In this document: positions 27,198 through 34,538 of the stretch, one piece after another
Numbering within the stretch: the first letter of the stretch is position 1
Layout: each line of letters starts with the position of its first letter
Assembly (NCBI GenBank): GCA_963674835.2
Contig: CAXXKC010000003.1
Span: 1,364,001 to 1,428,000 of the forward strand
Source of the DNA: G963674835 sp963674835
Lineage (GTDB): Bacteria > Planctomycetota > Planctomycetia > Pirellulales > Thermoguttaceae
Direction: 5' to 3'
DNA length: 64,000 bases
The notes under the pieces: generated by a model
Told to the model about the DNA's origin: nothing
Databases searched by the model: none
Seen by the model: the letters and a program-made list of their open reading frames with translations, nothing else
Made by a program: the position numbers and the translations under genes

Positions 27198-27359
27198 GGC
27201 GGCAAGCCCGACTGCTGGGCTGCACGCGGTCCGTGCGGGCGAAGTCAAGCGAAATGATCGAGCGTGGAGGACGAGGGGATCCGCGGGGGCCCCTGCCCTT
27301 CCATGTTTTCTTTTCGGCTTGGCCCGACGCGGCGATGATGTGGGACTGGTGGTGTCGGT

Positions 27360-27384
27360 GTTATGCTGAAGCATAAGCCTACGG
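27360..27384 (+). repeat. GTTATGC-type palindrome, copy 3
   Basis: GTTATGCTGAAGCATAAG (27360-27377) then CCTACGG, 32 bases before the start of the next gene. The surrounding gap 27198-27415 holds nothing else I can name. Confidence 0.8.
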
Positions 27385-27415
27385 GTGTCGGGGGGCAATC
27401 GAGGGGGAGATGGCC

Positions 27416-28654
27416 ATGCGTCGAACGGTTGTCGTTGGTTTGTTGCTTCTGGTTGGCTCGGGGATTGGGCGGGCTGACGATCTGAGTTGCGGTCGGTTCG
27501 CGTTGGCGCAGGAGAAGGTGCTGCATCTTCGTTACGGCGCGCTGCCGTTAGTGGTGGGCGACCGGCTGGATTACTCGTCGGGGTTCGAGCAGGCCGAGGA
27601 GATGATCGCGACTCGCCAGGACGGCAAGCAGATTCTCAACGTGGTGCGATCGCAGGGCGATCCGGCCAGCTTTCGGAAAGAGGTGGCGATTGGTCCGGAG
27701 GGGGTTGAGCTGACGGTGCGGTTCCGCCTGCCGGCGTATAGCAATGACCCGAAGAAGGGAGCGATCGGTTATGCGTTTTCCGTGCCGCTGAAGAGCTTGG
27801 AGGGGGCGCATTGGAAGGCATTTGTAGGTACGCGCTCCCGGCAGACGAAGGTGGTCGAAGGCGAGGCCGGCAGCCAGATCAGCGGAATTCGTTACATCGC
27901 GTTTCGCAGCGATCGCGTGCGATTGGTGCTGGACTTCAACCCACAGGGCGTGTGCGCGGGGAGCGATTATACGTCGAGCGGCGAGCCGGTCACGTCCTGG
28001 TCGATGCGACGGGTGGACGATGTGCTGGAGTTTTCGTTCGCGCAGCGCGCATCGTTCTACGGCGGCGTGTTCATGTCGAAATGCTTGATCTATGAGGGGG
28101 AGTACGATTACGACGCGCGGCACGCGTATCGTCTTTGGGGCTATCGGGGTGAGACGCCGCCGACGAAGTTGTTTTCGTTCGGCACGAAGCAACCGGCGAA
28201 GGAAGCGACGGCGGCGGATATGACGGCGTACTCGAAGGAGCGAGGTTTTGGTTGGTCGGAGCCGGCGGGTTTGGCGCTGGTCGAGCGCCGGCCTACCGGA
28301 TTGGTGAATAACGCACTGGCGGCTCGCGATGGGAAGGAGCACGAGTTCTTGGTGGATGTCCCGGCGGGACGATGGCTGGTGACGCCAAGGACTGCGGCGG
28401 TTGAGGGTTCGGTGGGACCGATGGAGGTGGCGGTGGACGGGCGACGCCTAGCTGAAAAGGTGGTCGTGGAAGGGGGCGAGGTCCGTTCGATCACGGCGGC
28501 GGTCGAGCATCGCGGTCCGGGGCCGCTGAGGATTCGGTTCGGGGGCGGGAGTTGGGCGGTGAGCAGCATCGCGGTGCAGGCGGTGGTTTACGCCGGCGAG
28601 GACTTTTCGCTTAGCCGTGGGCTGTGGAATGTGGAGGGGGTGTTCACGCCGTAG
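27416..28654 (+). CDS. exported beta-rich protein of unknown function, glycan locus gene 1
   Basis: 412 aa from the ATG at 27416, the better spaced of two ATGs after a GAGGGGGAG site. The signal peptide (TVVVGLLLLVGSGIG) ends near RADD. The first about 270 residues are beta-strand rich; the last about 150 (FGWSEPAGLALVERRP, then EFLVDVPAGRWLVTPRT and PLRIRFGGGSWAVSSIAVQA) look like a galactose-binding-like jelly roll as found attached to polysaccharide lyases and esterases. No catalytic motif is recognised. Four further exported enzyme genes follow on the same strand with gaps of 80-100 bases or overlaps, so co-expression is likely. Confidence 0.65.
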   Translation: MRRTVVVGLLLLVGSGIGRADDLSCGRFALAQEKVLHLRYGALPLVVGDRLDYSSGFEQAEEMIATRQDGKQILNVVRSQGDPASFRKEVAIGPEGVELTVRFRLPAYSNDPKKGAIGYAFSVPLKSLEGAHWKAFVGTRSRQTKVVEGEAGSQISGIRYIAFRSDRVRLVLDFNPQGVCAGSDYTSSGEPVTSWSMRRVDDVLEFSFAQRASFYGGVFMSKCLIYEGEYDYDARHAYRLWGYRGETPPTKLFSFGTKQPAKEATAADMTAYSKERGFGWSEPAGLALVERRPTGLVNNALAARDGKEHEFLVDVPAGRWLVTPRTAAVEGSVGPMEVAVDGRRLAEKVVVEGGEVRSITAAVEHRGPGPLRIRFGGGSWAVSSIAVQAVVYAGEDFSLSRGLWNVEGVFTP

Positions 28655-28753
28655 CGAGGGGAGGAGCGGGGTGTGTGTGGTTCTTCGTTGGTGAGAACGG
28701 GGAGGGACGGGCGGATGAGCGATGGGAGTGGATGTCGGTTGGTTGAGGTGAGG

Positions 28754-30943
28754 ATGCGACGGGCGATCGGCTGGTGGTGTTGGTTACCGGTGCTGTTGGC
28801 GGGGTTGGCTGAGGCTGCTGCGGCGGCCGAGTCGCCGGGCGAGCCGATCGTGCTTCGACGCGAGACGTTGCTGCCGCCGGATTCGGACGCGTTGGCCTGG
28901 CGTTGGCAGTTGAAGCTGGCGAACCTTGGGCCGAGCAACGGCGGGACTCGCGACGAGTTTGCCGACCCGGCGTGTTTGGAACGGCGGATGAAGGAGTTGA
29001 GCGAGGCGGGCTATAACGCGGTGATCTGCAACGGGATGCACTTCCATCTGTGCCATCTTCATCAGTGGGCGATGTGGAAAGAAAACTCGGCGAAGGTCGT
29101 AGCGGCCGCGCACCGTCATGGGCTGAAGGTGATCGAGCATTACGACGTGCCGGTGGTGTTTTGGCACGGGAACGGTTTGCGATATACGTTGGATCACGCG
29201 GACTGGCTGCAGCGCGACGTGCGATTCGACTGCCCTAACCTGCATGCGATGTGTTTGAATCATCCGGGGTTTCGCAAGGAGTACCTGAGCCGCTTGGAGG
29301 ATTTCGCCCGGACGACGGGGATCGACGCGGTGATGCTGGACGAGTGTTGTTTTGCTGACGACACACTGTGCGGGTGCCGGTATTGCCGGGAGAAGTTCCA
29401 CAAGGACACTGGGTGCACGCTGCCTTTGGACGATTCGTCGGGCGTGCTGTTCAATGTGAACGATCGGCTTTGGGTGACGTGGTTGAAGTGGCGGGTGAAG
29501 TCGGTGGGCGATTGGTGGCTGGATGTGCGTCGGACGCTGAACAAGGTCAACCCGAACATCAGCATCATGACGTATACGACGCACGGGGGTTTTACGACGA
29601 ACCCGAGCATGCGGAAGGGTGGCGGGGACATCGCCGATCGAGCGCGGGGTTGTGATTTCCTGGGGACGGAGATCATGTCGCGCAACGTTTTCGACTGCAA
29701 CCGGGCGGTGTTCGCCTATCGGAAGATGAAGAGTGCGTTGGGCCGGCATTTTGGAAGCCCGATCTACGGGTTGGTGTATCATCTGCACGACGAGAACTTC
29801 GCGTATTTCGGCTGGGCGTTGTGCCACATGAACGGGCAGGCGACGTGGATGGCGACGATCGAAGGGGCCGACATGAAGCGGTACATCGATTGGGCCGAGC
29901 AGATGGACAACCGCCGTGCCAAGCCGGTGGCCGACATCGCCGTGTTGTTTTCGCAGGCAACGCGGGATTTCACCCGACTGCTAAGCCATGTTCCCGACAT
30001 GGTGGGTATGTCGGAGTGTCTTACGGACGTGCACTTGCAGCACGATTTCGTGTTGGAAGGGGATTTGCGGCCTGAAGTGCTGCGGGGCCATAAGCTGTTG
30101 GTGCTGCCTAGTTGCTGCTGTTTGGGCGCAGAGGAGGTTCGGCAGATCTTGCGTTACGTGTCGGAGGGAGGGCGGCTGTTGGTTTCGGGGCACACGTCGC
30201 TGTACAACGAGGACGGATTCGGCGGCGAGAACTTTCAGTTGGCGGAGGTGATGGGTGTGGATTACGGGGGCGGGCTGGCGCGTGGCCCGCTGACGCTCGG
30301 GATGCGAGACGGTCGGGAACTGGCTGTTGCGGAGAGTGCGGTGAAAGTGCGGTTGCGCGAGGGAGCAGAGGGGCTGGGGGAGCTTCGGGACGGGAAGGGA
30401 CAGGTCGTGGGGCCGGGGATTGTGGTGAATCGGTTCGGCAAGGGGGAATGCGTGTACATGGCGGCGCGGCTGGCGGCGTTGAACTATCAGCGAGAGATGA
30501 CGACGCAGGACGAGTGGACGTATTCCAAGAACGAGGCGGCGCTGCGGCTGTTGATCGAGCTTGTTCAGCGCGGCCTGGGGGACTCGCCGGTGCTCCGCGC
30601 GGTCCATGTGCCTGAGAAGGTGCTGATGTCGGTGTATCGGCAGGAGCACAACGGGCAAGAGCAACGGCTCGTGCATCTGTTGAATGCGACCGGGGCTCGT
30701 CTCGAGGTTGGGCAGACCGTACCTTCCAAGAAGCGTCTGCCGGCGTTTCCCGCGGTGCAGGAAGACCTGGTCTTCGACATTCGAAGCCATGGGCCGTGCC
30801 GGGGGTATATCGTTTCGCCCGACTACGCGGGGCGGCGGCCTGTGAAGGTGGCGGAGGCCGGCGAAGGCTACCAGCGGATTACGGTGGCGAAGGCGGATCT
30901 GCAGGCGTATGCGATCGTGTACCTGGAGAGCGCCGCGCCATAG
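28754..30943 (+). CDS. exported GH42-like glycosidase with beta-galactosidase trimerisation-like domain
   Basis: 729 aa from the ATG at 28754; an ATG at 28715 with a GGGAGG site would add 13 residues. The signal peptide (IGWWCWLPVLLAGLAEAAAA) marks export. The N-terminal half is TIM-barrel like: YNAVICNGMHFHL, GLKVIEHYDVPVVFWHGNG, then GIDAVMLDECCFADD, which ends in an acidic pair at the place of a catalytic carboxylate and is followed by a Cys cluster (CGCRYCREKF). Then comes a Rossmann-like segment (HKLLVLPSCCCLGAEEVRQI, EGGRLLVSGHTS) as in the trimerisation domain of GH42 enzymes, and a beta-rich tail. Substrate unknown. Confidence 0.65.
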   Translation: MRRAIGWWCWLPVLLAGLAEAAAAAESPGEPIVLRRETLLPPDSDALAWRWQLKLANLGPSNGGTRDEFADPACLERRMKELSEAGYNAVICNGMHFHLCHLHQWAMWKENSAKVVAAAHRHGLKVIEHYDVPVVFWHGNGLRYTLDHADWLQRDVRFDCPNLHAMCLNHPGFRKEYLSRLEDFARTTGIDAVMLDECCFADDTLCGCRYCREKFHKDTGCTLPLDDSSGVLFNVNDRLWVTWLKWRVKSVGDWWLDVRRTLNKVNPNISIMTYTTHGGFTTNPSMRKGGGDIADRARGCDFLGTEIMSRNVFDCNRAVFAYRKMKSALGRHFGSPIYGLVYHLHDENFAYFGWALCHMNGQATWMATIEGADMKRYIDWAEQMDNRRAKPVADIAVLFSQATRDFTRLLSHVPDMVGMSECLTDVHLQHDFVLEGDLRPEVLRGHKLLVLPSCCCLGAEEVRQILRYVSEGGRLLVSGHTSLYNEDGFGGENFQLAEVMGVDYGGGLARGPLTLGMRDGRELAVAESAVKVRLREGAEGLGELRDGKGQVVGPGIVVNRFGKGECVYMAARLAALNYQREMTTQDEWTYSKNEAALRLLIELVQRGLGDSPVLRAVHVPEKVLMSVYRQEHNGQEQRLVHLLNATGARLEVGQTVPSKKRLPAFPAVQEDLVFDIRSHGPCRGYIVSPDYAGRRPVKVAEAGEGYQRITVAKADLQAYAIVYLESAAP

Positions 30944-31043
30944 ATTTCTTGGCGTTGGATCGGCCGGGACCGTATACTCGTTTCGTGGTGAGGGCGTGGT
31001 ATGCGCCCGGTGAGGATGACACTTGCAGTATGGGATGAGGTCG

Positions 31044-32552
31044 ATGAGCAAGCGACGCTTGGCTGGATTGTTCGGCGTGGTTCTTTTGGGGTTGGTTGGT
31101 TCGGCGTGGGCTGAGGAAGCGGGAGAGTCGCTGGTCGGGCAGGTGCTGGGGAGGTTGGAGTCGTGCGGGATTCGCTGCGGGGCGGACCGGACGGCGGCGG
31201 CTGAGAAAGGGAACGTGGAGCCTTTCCGGGCGTTGGTACGGAGCGAATCGTGGACCGAACAGTGGCCGGCGGACGGGGGCGGCGTTGAGACGCGCGACGT
31301 GACGGGTGAGATCTGGACGGCGGCGATTCAGGCGGCGATCGACAAGGACCGTGCCGTGTATGTGCCGGCGAGGGCGACGCCTTACTACTTGGACGGGCCG
31401 TTGGTGCTGGGTTCGGGATGCCGGCTGATTGCTGCGCCGGGGGCGGAGTTTCGGCTGAAGCCGGGAGTGAGCACGTGCATGGTGCGCAACGCTTATCCGG
31501 TGAGCGGGCAGGCGGGGCCGGTCGTGCAGGACGCGAAGACGGACAGCGACATCACGGTCGAGGGAGGCGTTTGGACGACGCTGCGGACGCGGATCGCACC
31601 GCCGCTGATGAATGGCAATTCGAGAGGGCGACTGGATGCTCGGGACAGCGTGTCCGGGGGCAACGGGGTGCTGTGCTTCAGCAACGTTCGGGGGCTTTGC
31701 GTGCGGGGGATCACCGTGCGACAGAGCACGCCGTTTGCGGTGCATCTGACGAACGTTTCGTGTTTCCTGGTGGAAGACGTGACGATGGAGGAGCACGGTC
31801 GCGACGGAGTGCACTTGAACGGGCCCTGCTGGGACGGCGTGATTCGCGTGATTCGCGGTGTAACCCACGATGACTTCGTGGCGATGAACGCGTGGGACTG
31901 GAAGAACTGTGCGCCGACGTTCGGGCCGATCGAGCGGATCGTGGTGGAGAAGCTGCTGGGAACAGACCGCGGGTGCGCATCGATCCGGCTGTTGCCTGGC
32001 AGCAAGAAGTTCGCCGACGGGACGGTGCTGGATTGCGCGGTTCGGGACTGCGTGTTTCGGGAGATTCTGGGGTTGCCGGTGGTGAAGATGTACGCCCAGC
32101 CGAATCTGGAGCTGGGGGCGGCGAATGATTATTCGGAGACGGTGGGGCGAATGTCGAACCTGGTGTTTCGGGGGCTCAGGATCCCTCGGGCCGAATCGCC
32201 GGGGACGTTCCAGATTCACGCGGACGTGGACGGGCTGCGGATCGAGGACGTGTGTCTGGATTTTGTTCGGACGGCCGAGTATCGGCTGGTATCGATCGGG
32301 CCGCAGTCGATGACGTATTGTCCAGATCGGAACAACCCGGCGACGTGGGTGGAGATCTTTGCACCGGACAAGGACTGTACGGTACGGCATCTGACGGTGA
32401 AGAACGTGCGCGAGCGCCGAGCGGACGGTAAGGAGGTGGCTGTGAGCGATCCGGACTCGCTGGTGGGGGTCGTCCAACTGAAGATGAATCCGGACTATCC
32501 GGCGAGCACGCCGCGCGGTGGCACGGGCAAGGGGATTTGGATCCGGCCGTGA
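31044..32552 (+). CDS. exported right-handed beta-helix protein (pectin lyase/GH28-like fold)
   Basis: 502 aa from the ATG at 31044, with a GAGG site and the signal peptide LAGLFGVVLLGLVGSAWA. The N-terminal segment WTAAIQAAIDKDRAVYVPAR, then YYLDGPLVLGSGCRLIAAPG, is the typical opening of GH28 and pectate-lyase-like proteins, and the body carries successive coils (NVRGLCVRGITVRQSTPFAV, VSCFLVEDVTMEEHGRDGVH, VLDCAVRDCVFREILGLPVV). Candidate catalytic acids lie in EEHGRDGVHL and HDDFVAMNAWDWKN. It should bind and cut an acidic or complex polysaccharide; lyase versus hydrolase cannot be decided. The neighbours on both sides are exported glycan enzymes. Confidence 0.7.
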   Translation: MSKRRLAGLFGVVLLGLVGSAWAEEAGESLVGQVLGRLESCGIRCGADRTAAAEKGNVEPFRALVRSESWTEQWPADGGGVETRDVTGEIWTAAIQAAIDKDRAVYVPARATPYYLDGPLVLGSGCRLIAAPGAEFRLKPGVSTCMVRNAYPVSGQAGPVVQDAKTDSDITVEGGVWTTLRTRIAPPLMNGNSRGRLDARDSVSGGNGVLCFSNVRGLCVRGITVRQSTPFAVHLTNVSCFLVEDVTMEEHGRDGVHLNGPCWDGVIRVIRGVTHDDFVAMNAWDWKNCAPTFGPIERIVVEKLLGTDRGCASIRLLPGSKKFADGTVLDCAVRDCVFREILGLPVVKMYAQPNLELGAANDYSETVGRMSNLVFRGLRIPRAESPGTFQIHADVDGLRIEDVCLDFVRTAEYRLVSIGPQSMTYCPDRNNPATWVEIFAPDKDCTVRHLTVKNVRERRADGKEVAVSDPDSLVGVVQLKMNPDYPASTPRGGTGKGIWIRP

Positions 32553-32634
32553 TGGGCGACGGTGGGGTGTGTTGTGGGGGCGTGTGGCCGAATCGCGGAT
32601 GGTTTGTTGCAGAATGTTTGGAGAGGAGGCAAGC

Positions 32635-34494
32635 GTGGACCGAATGGCTTGTGGATTGCTGGCGGCGTGGCTGTTTGCCGGAAGCGCGATGGGCGCGGGT
32701 GATGCGTGCACGCCGTCGCCGAAGGTGCTGAACAATTTTGTGACCGAGTTGGTCTGCTGCAAGGATGTTGCATCGGGCCAGACGATCCGGTTTGCGAATC
32801 CGCGCGAGGGGTGGATCTATGTGGGGGTGCAGAGTGAAGACGGTGTGACGGGGTCGTTCGTGGATCCGGAGAAGGCGAGGCAAGAGACACTCGTGTTTCG
32901 ACCGTACGAGGCGACGAAGACGGTCGAGGCGATGAAGTACTTGCCGGTGGGAGAGTACGCGATTCGCGTGGCCGGCAATGGTGGCGGGACGCTTGAGTCG
33001 GTAGTCGTTCGGGCGATTCCGGAGATATTCTACGACGCGTACCTTGGAGCGACCCAGCTTCACGCGTGCAACGACGCCGCACGGGATTGGGAGTTTCTGG
33101 GGAAGTATGTAAACCCGCACGTCAACACGATGGTGGCGAAGGGCCTCCACAAGGACGGTGCACACGCGAAGAACAAGCCATCGGAGGAGATTCTGAAGGA
33201 GTGGGTTCGTCGGGGGAAGCACTGGGTGGACGAAGTGAGCTTGGACGCAGACGCCAAGACGGCGGACGATGCGTATGCACACTTCGTGGCAGCGTTCGGG
33301 CTTCCGGATCCGAACTGTCACGGCTACTTGCTGGATGAATTTCGGACGGCGCCGGAGCGGGAGGAGATCGATCGGATCAACCTCGAGGCGTTGGCTCGAA
33401 TGGCCACGAGTCCGGAATTCGCGGGCAAGAAGCTGTATTGCTACGTGGGTACGCCGATTCGCAACTGCCCGAATTACGGGAGGGTGAGCAAGTTCGTGGT
33501 GGATCATCATTTCCTGCTGGCACGGGAGTGGTACTTGATGGATCGGCCGTCGTACCGGATGGATGCGACCGGAAAAGAGGATTTGTGGGCGTGTTTTGCT
33601 CCCCACTGGCACGAGCGGAATCGGAAGCAGTGGAACGAGTACGCGGAGGGGGCGGCGAACGCGGTCGTGATGACGCTGGGGGGCCGGAATCTGCCGGACT
33701 CGTCGCTGGACGTCGATCCGGAATTGGACAGCAACGTGCTGCTGGACTGGCAACTGAGTTTTCTGGCTACGCATCCGCTGTTTGGGAACGCGCCGGGAAT
33801 CAATGTGTGGACGACCTCGTACATGGACGAAGAGATGATTCGATGGATGTGCCGGCTGTTTCGGCACTACTGCATCGAGGGTCGCAGAGACGTGTTGACG
33901 GCGGATCCTTACGTGCTGCCGCACGTGACGAATGCGGACTTCGAGCAGGGAACCGAAGGCTGGGATGTGAAGATGGCCGGCGCCGACACGATTCGGGCGG
34001 AGACGCTGAAGGACTACGGCAAGATCGAGGGCCGGTACCAGACGCCCAAGGGCGATCATTTTCTGGTGATGAAACGGAGCAAGGATGGCCCGAATGTGGT
34101 GAGCCAGACGGTGAAGCATCTGACTCCAGGCCGGTTGTATACGTTCCGCATGTATACGGGCAACTACGGCGACTTGAAGACGGGGCGATCGAAGGGACAG
34201 AAGCACGCGGTGTCGATTTCGTTGTCGGGGGCCACGGTGATTCCGGGCCGGGAGATCCATCGCGCCTACTACTCGAGGAACAGCAAGAGCTACACACCTT
34301 TCGTGGAGACCGGGGAGCTTTGCCGGCTGAACTACCATTGGGTGCTGTTCCGGGCCGACGGGCCAACGGCGACGTTGAAGGTGTCGGATTGGGCGGATGC
34401 AGAACGGCCAGGGGGCGCGATCGGGCAGGAGCTGGTATTCAACTTCTTTCAGGTGCAGCCGTACTTTGAGTGTGAAGCATCGGGCAAGCGGTGA
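32635..34494 (+). CDS. exported barrel-like protein with C-terminal CBM-like domain, candidate glycosidase of unknown family
   Basis: 619 aa from a GTG at 32635 after a GAGAGGAGG site; a signal peptide follows (CGLLAAWLFAGSAMGAG). Residues about 30-130 look like a small beta domain. The central part (about 130-420) has features of a TIM-barrel hydrolase: HGYLLDEF with paired acids, KLYCYVGTPIRN, and Trp/His-rich loops (CFAPHWHERNRKQWNEY). The C-terminal 180 residues begin VTNADFEQGTEGWDVKMAG, the typical start of a family 4/9-like carbohydrate-binding jelly roll. I know no named family for the whole. The stop overlaps the region of the next gene's possible upstream start (GTGA at 34491). Confidence 0.6.
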   Translation: MDRMACGLLAAWLFAGSAMGAGDACTPSPKVLNNFVTELVCCKDVASGQTIRFANPREGWIYVGVQSEDGVTGSFVDPEKARQETLVFRPYEATKTVEAMKYLPVGEYAIRVAGNGGGTLESVVVRAIPEIFYDAYLGATQLHACNDAARDWEFLGKYVNPHVNTMVAKGLHKDGAHAKNKPSEEILKEWVRRGKHWVDEVSLDADAKTADDAYAHFVAAFGLPDPNCHGYLLDEFRTAPEREEIDRINLEALARMATSPEFAGKKLYCYVGTPIRNCPNYGRVSKFVVDHHFLLAREWYLMDRPSYRMDATGKEDLWACFAPHWHERNRKQWNEYAEGAANAVVMTLGGRNLPDSSLDVDPELDSNVLLDWQLSFLATHPLFGNAPGINVWTTSYMDEEMIRWMCRLFRHYCIEGRRDVLTADPYVLPHVTNADFEQGTEGWDVKMAGADTIRAETLKDYGKIEGRYQTPKGDHFLVMKRSKDGPNVVSQTVKHLTPGRLYTFRMYTGNYGDLKTGRSKGQKHAVSISLSGATVIPGREIHRAYYSRNSKSYTPFVETGELCRLNYHWVLFRADGPTATLKVSDWADAERPGGAIGQELVFNFFQVQPYFECEASGKR

Positions 34495-34538
34495 GGATGA
34501 GGTTCGAGGGGACGGGGGTGTTAGAGAGGAGGCGTGGT

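Noticed and set aside
32176..34338. 720-codon minus-strand frame opposite the beta-helix and barrel-like genes
   Set aside because: The plus-strand products have signal peptides and domain-like sequence; the antisense one is His/Arg-rich without motifs.
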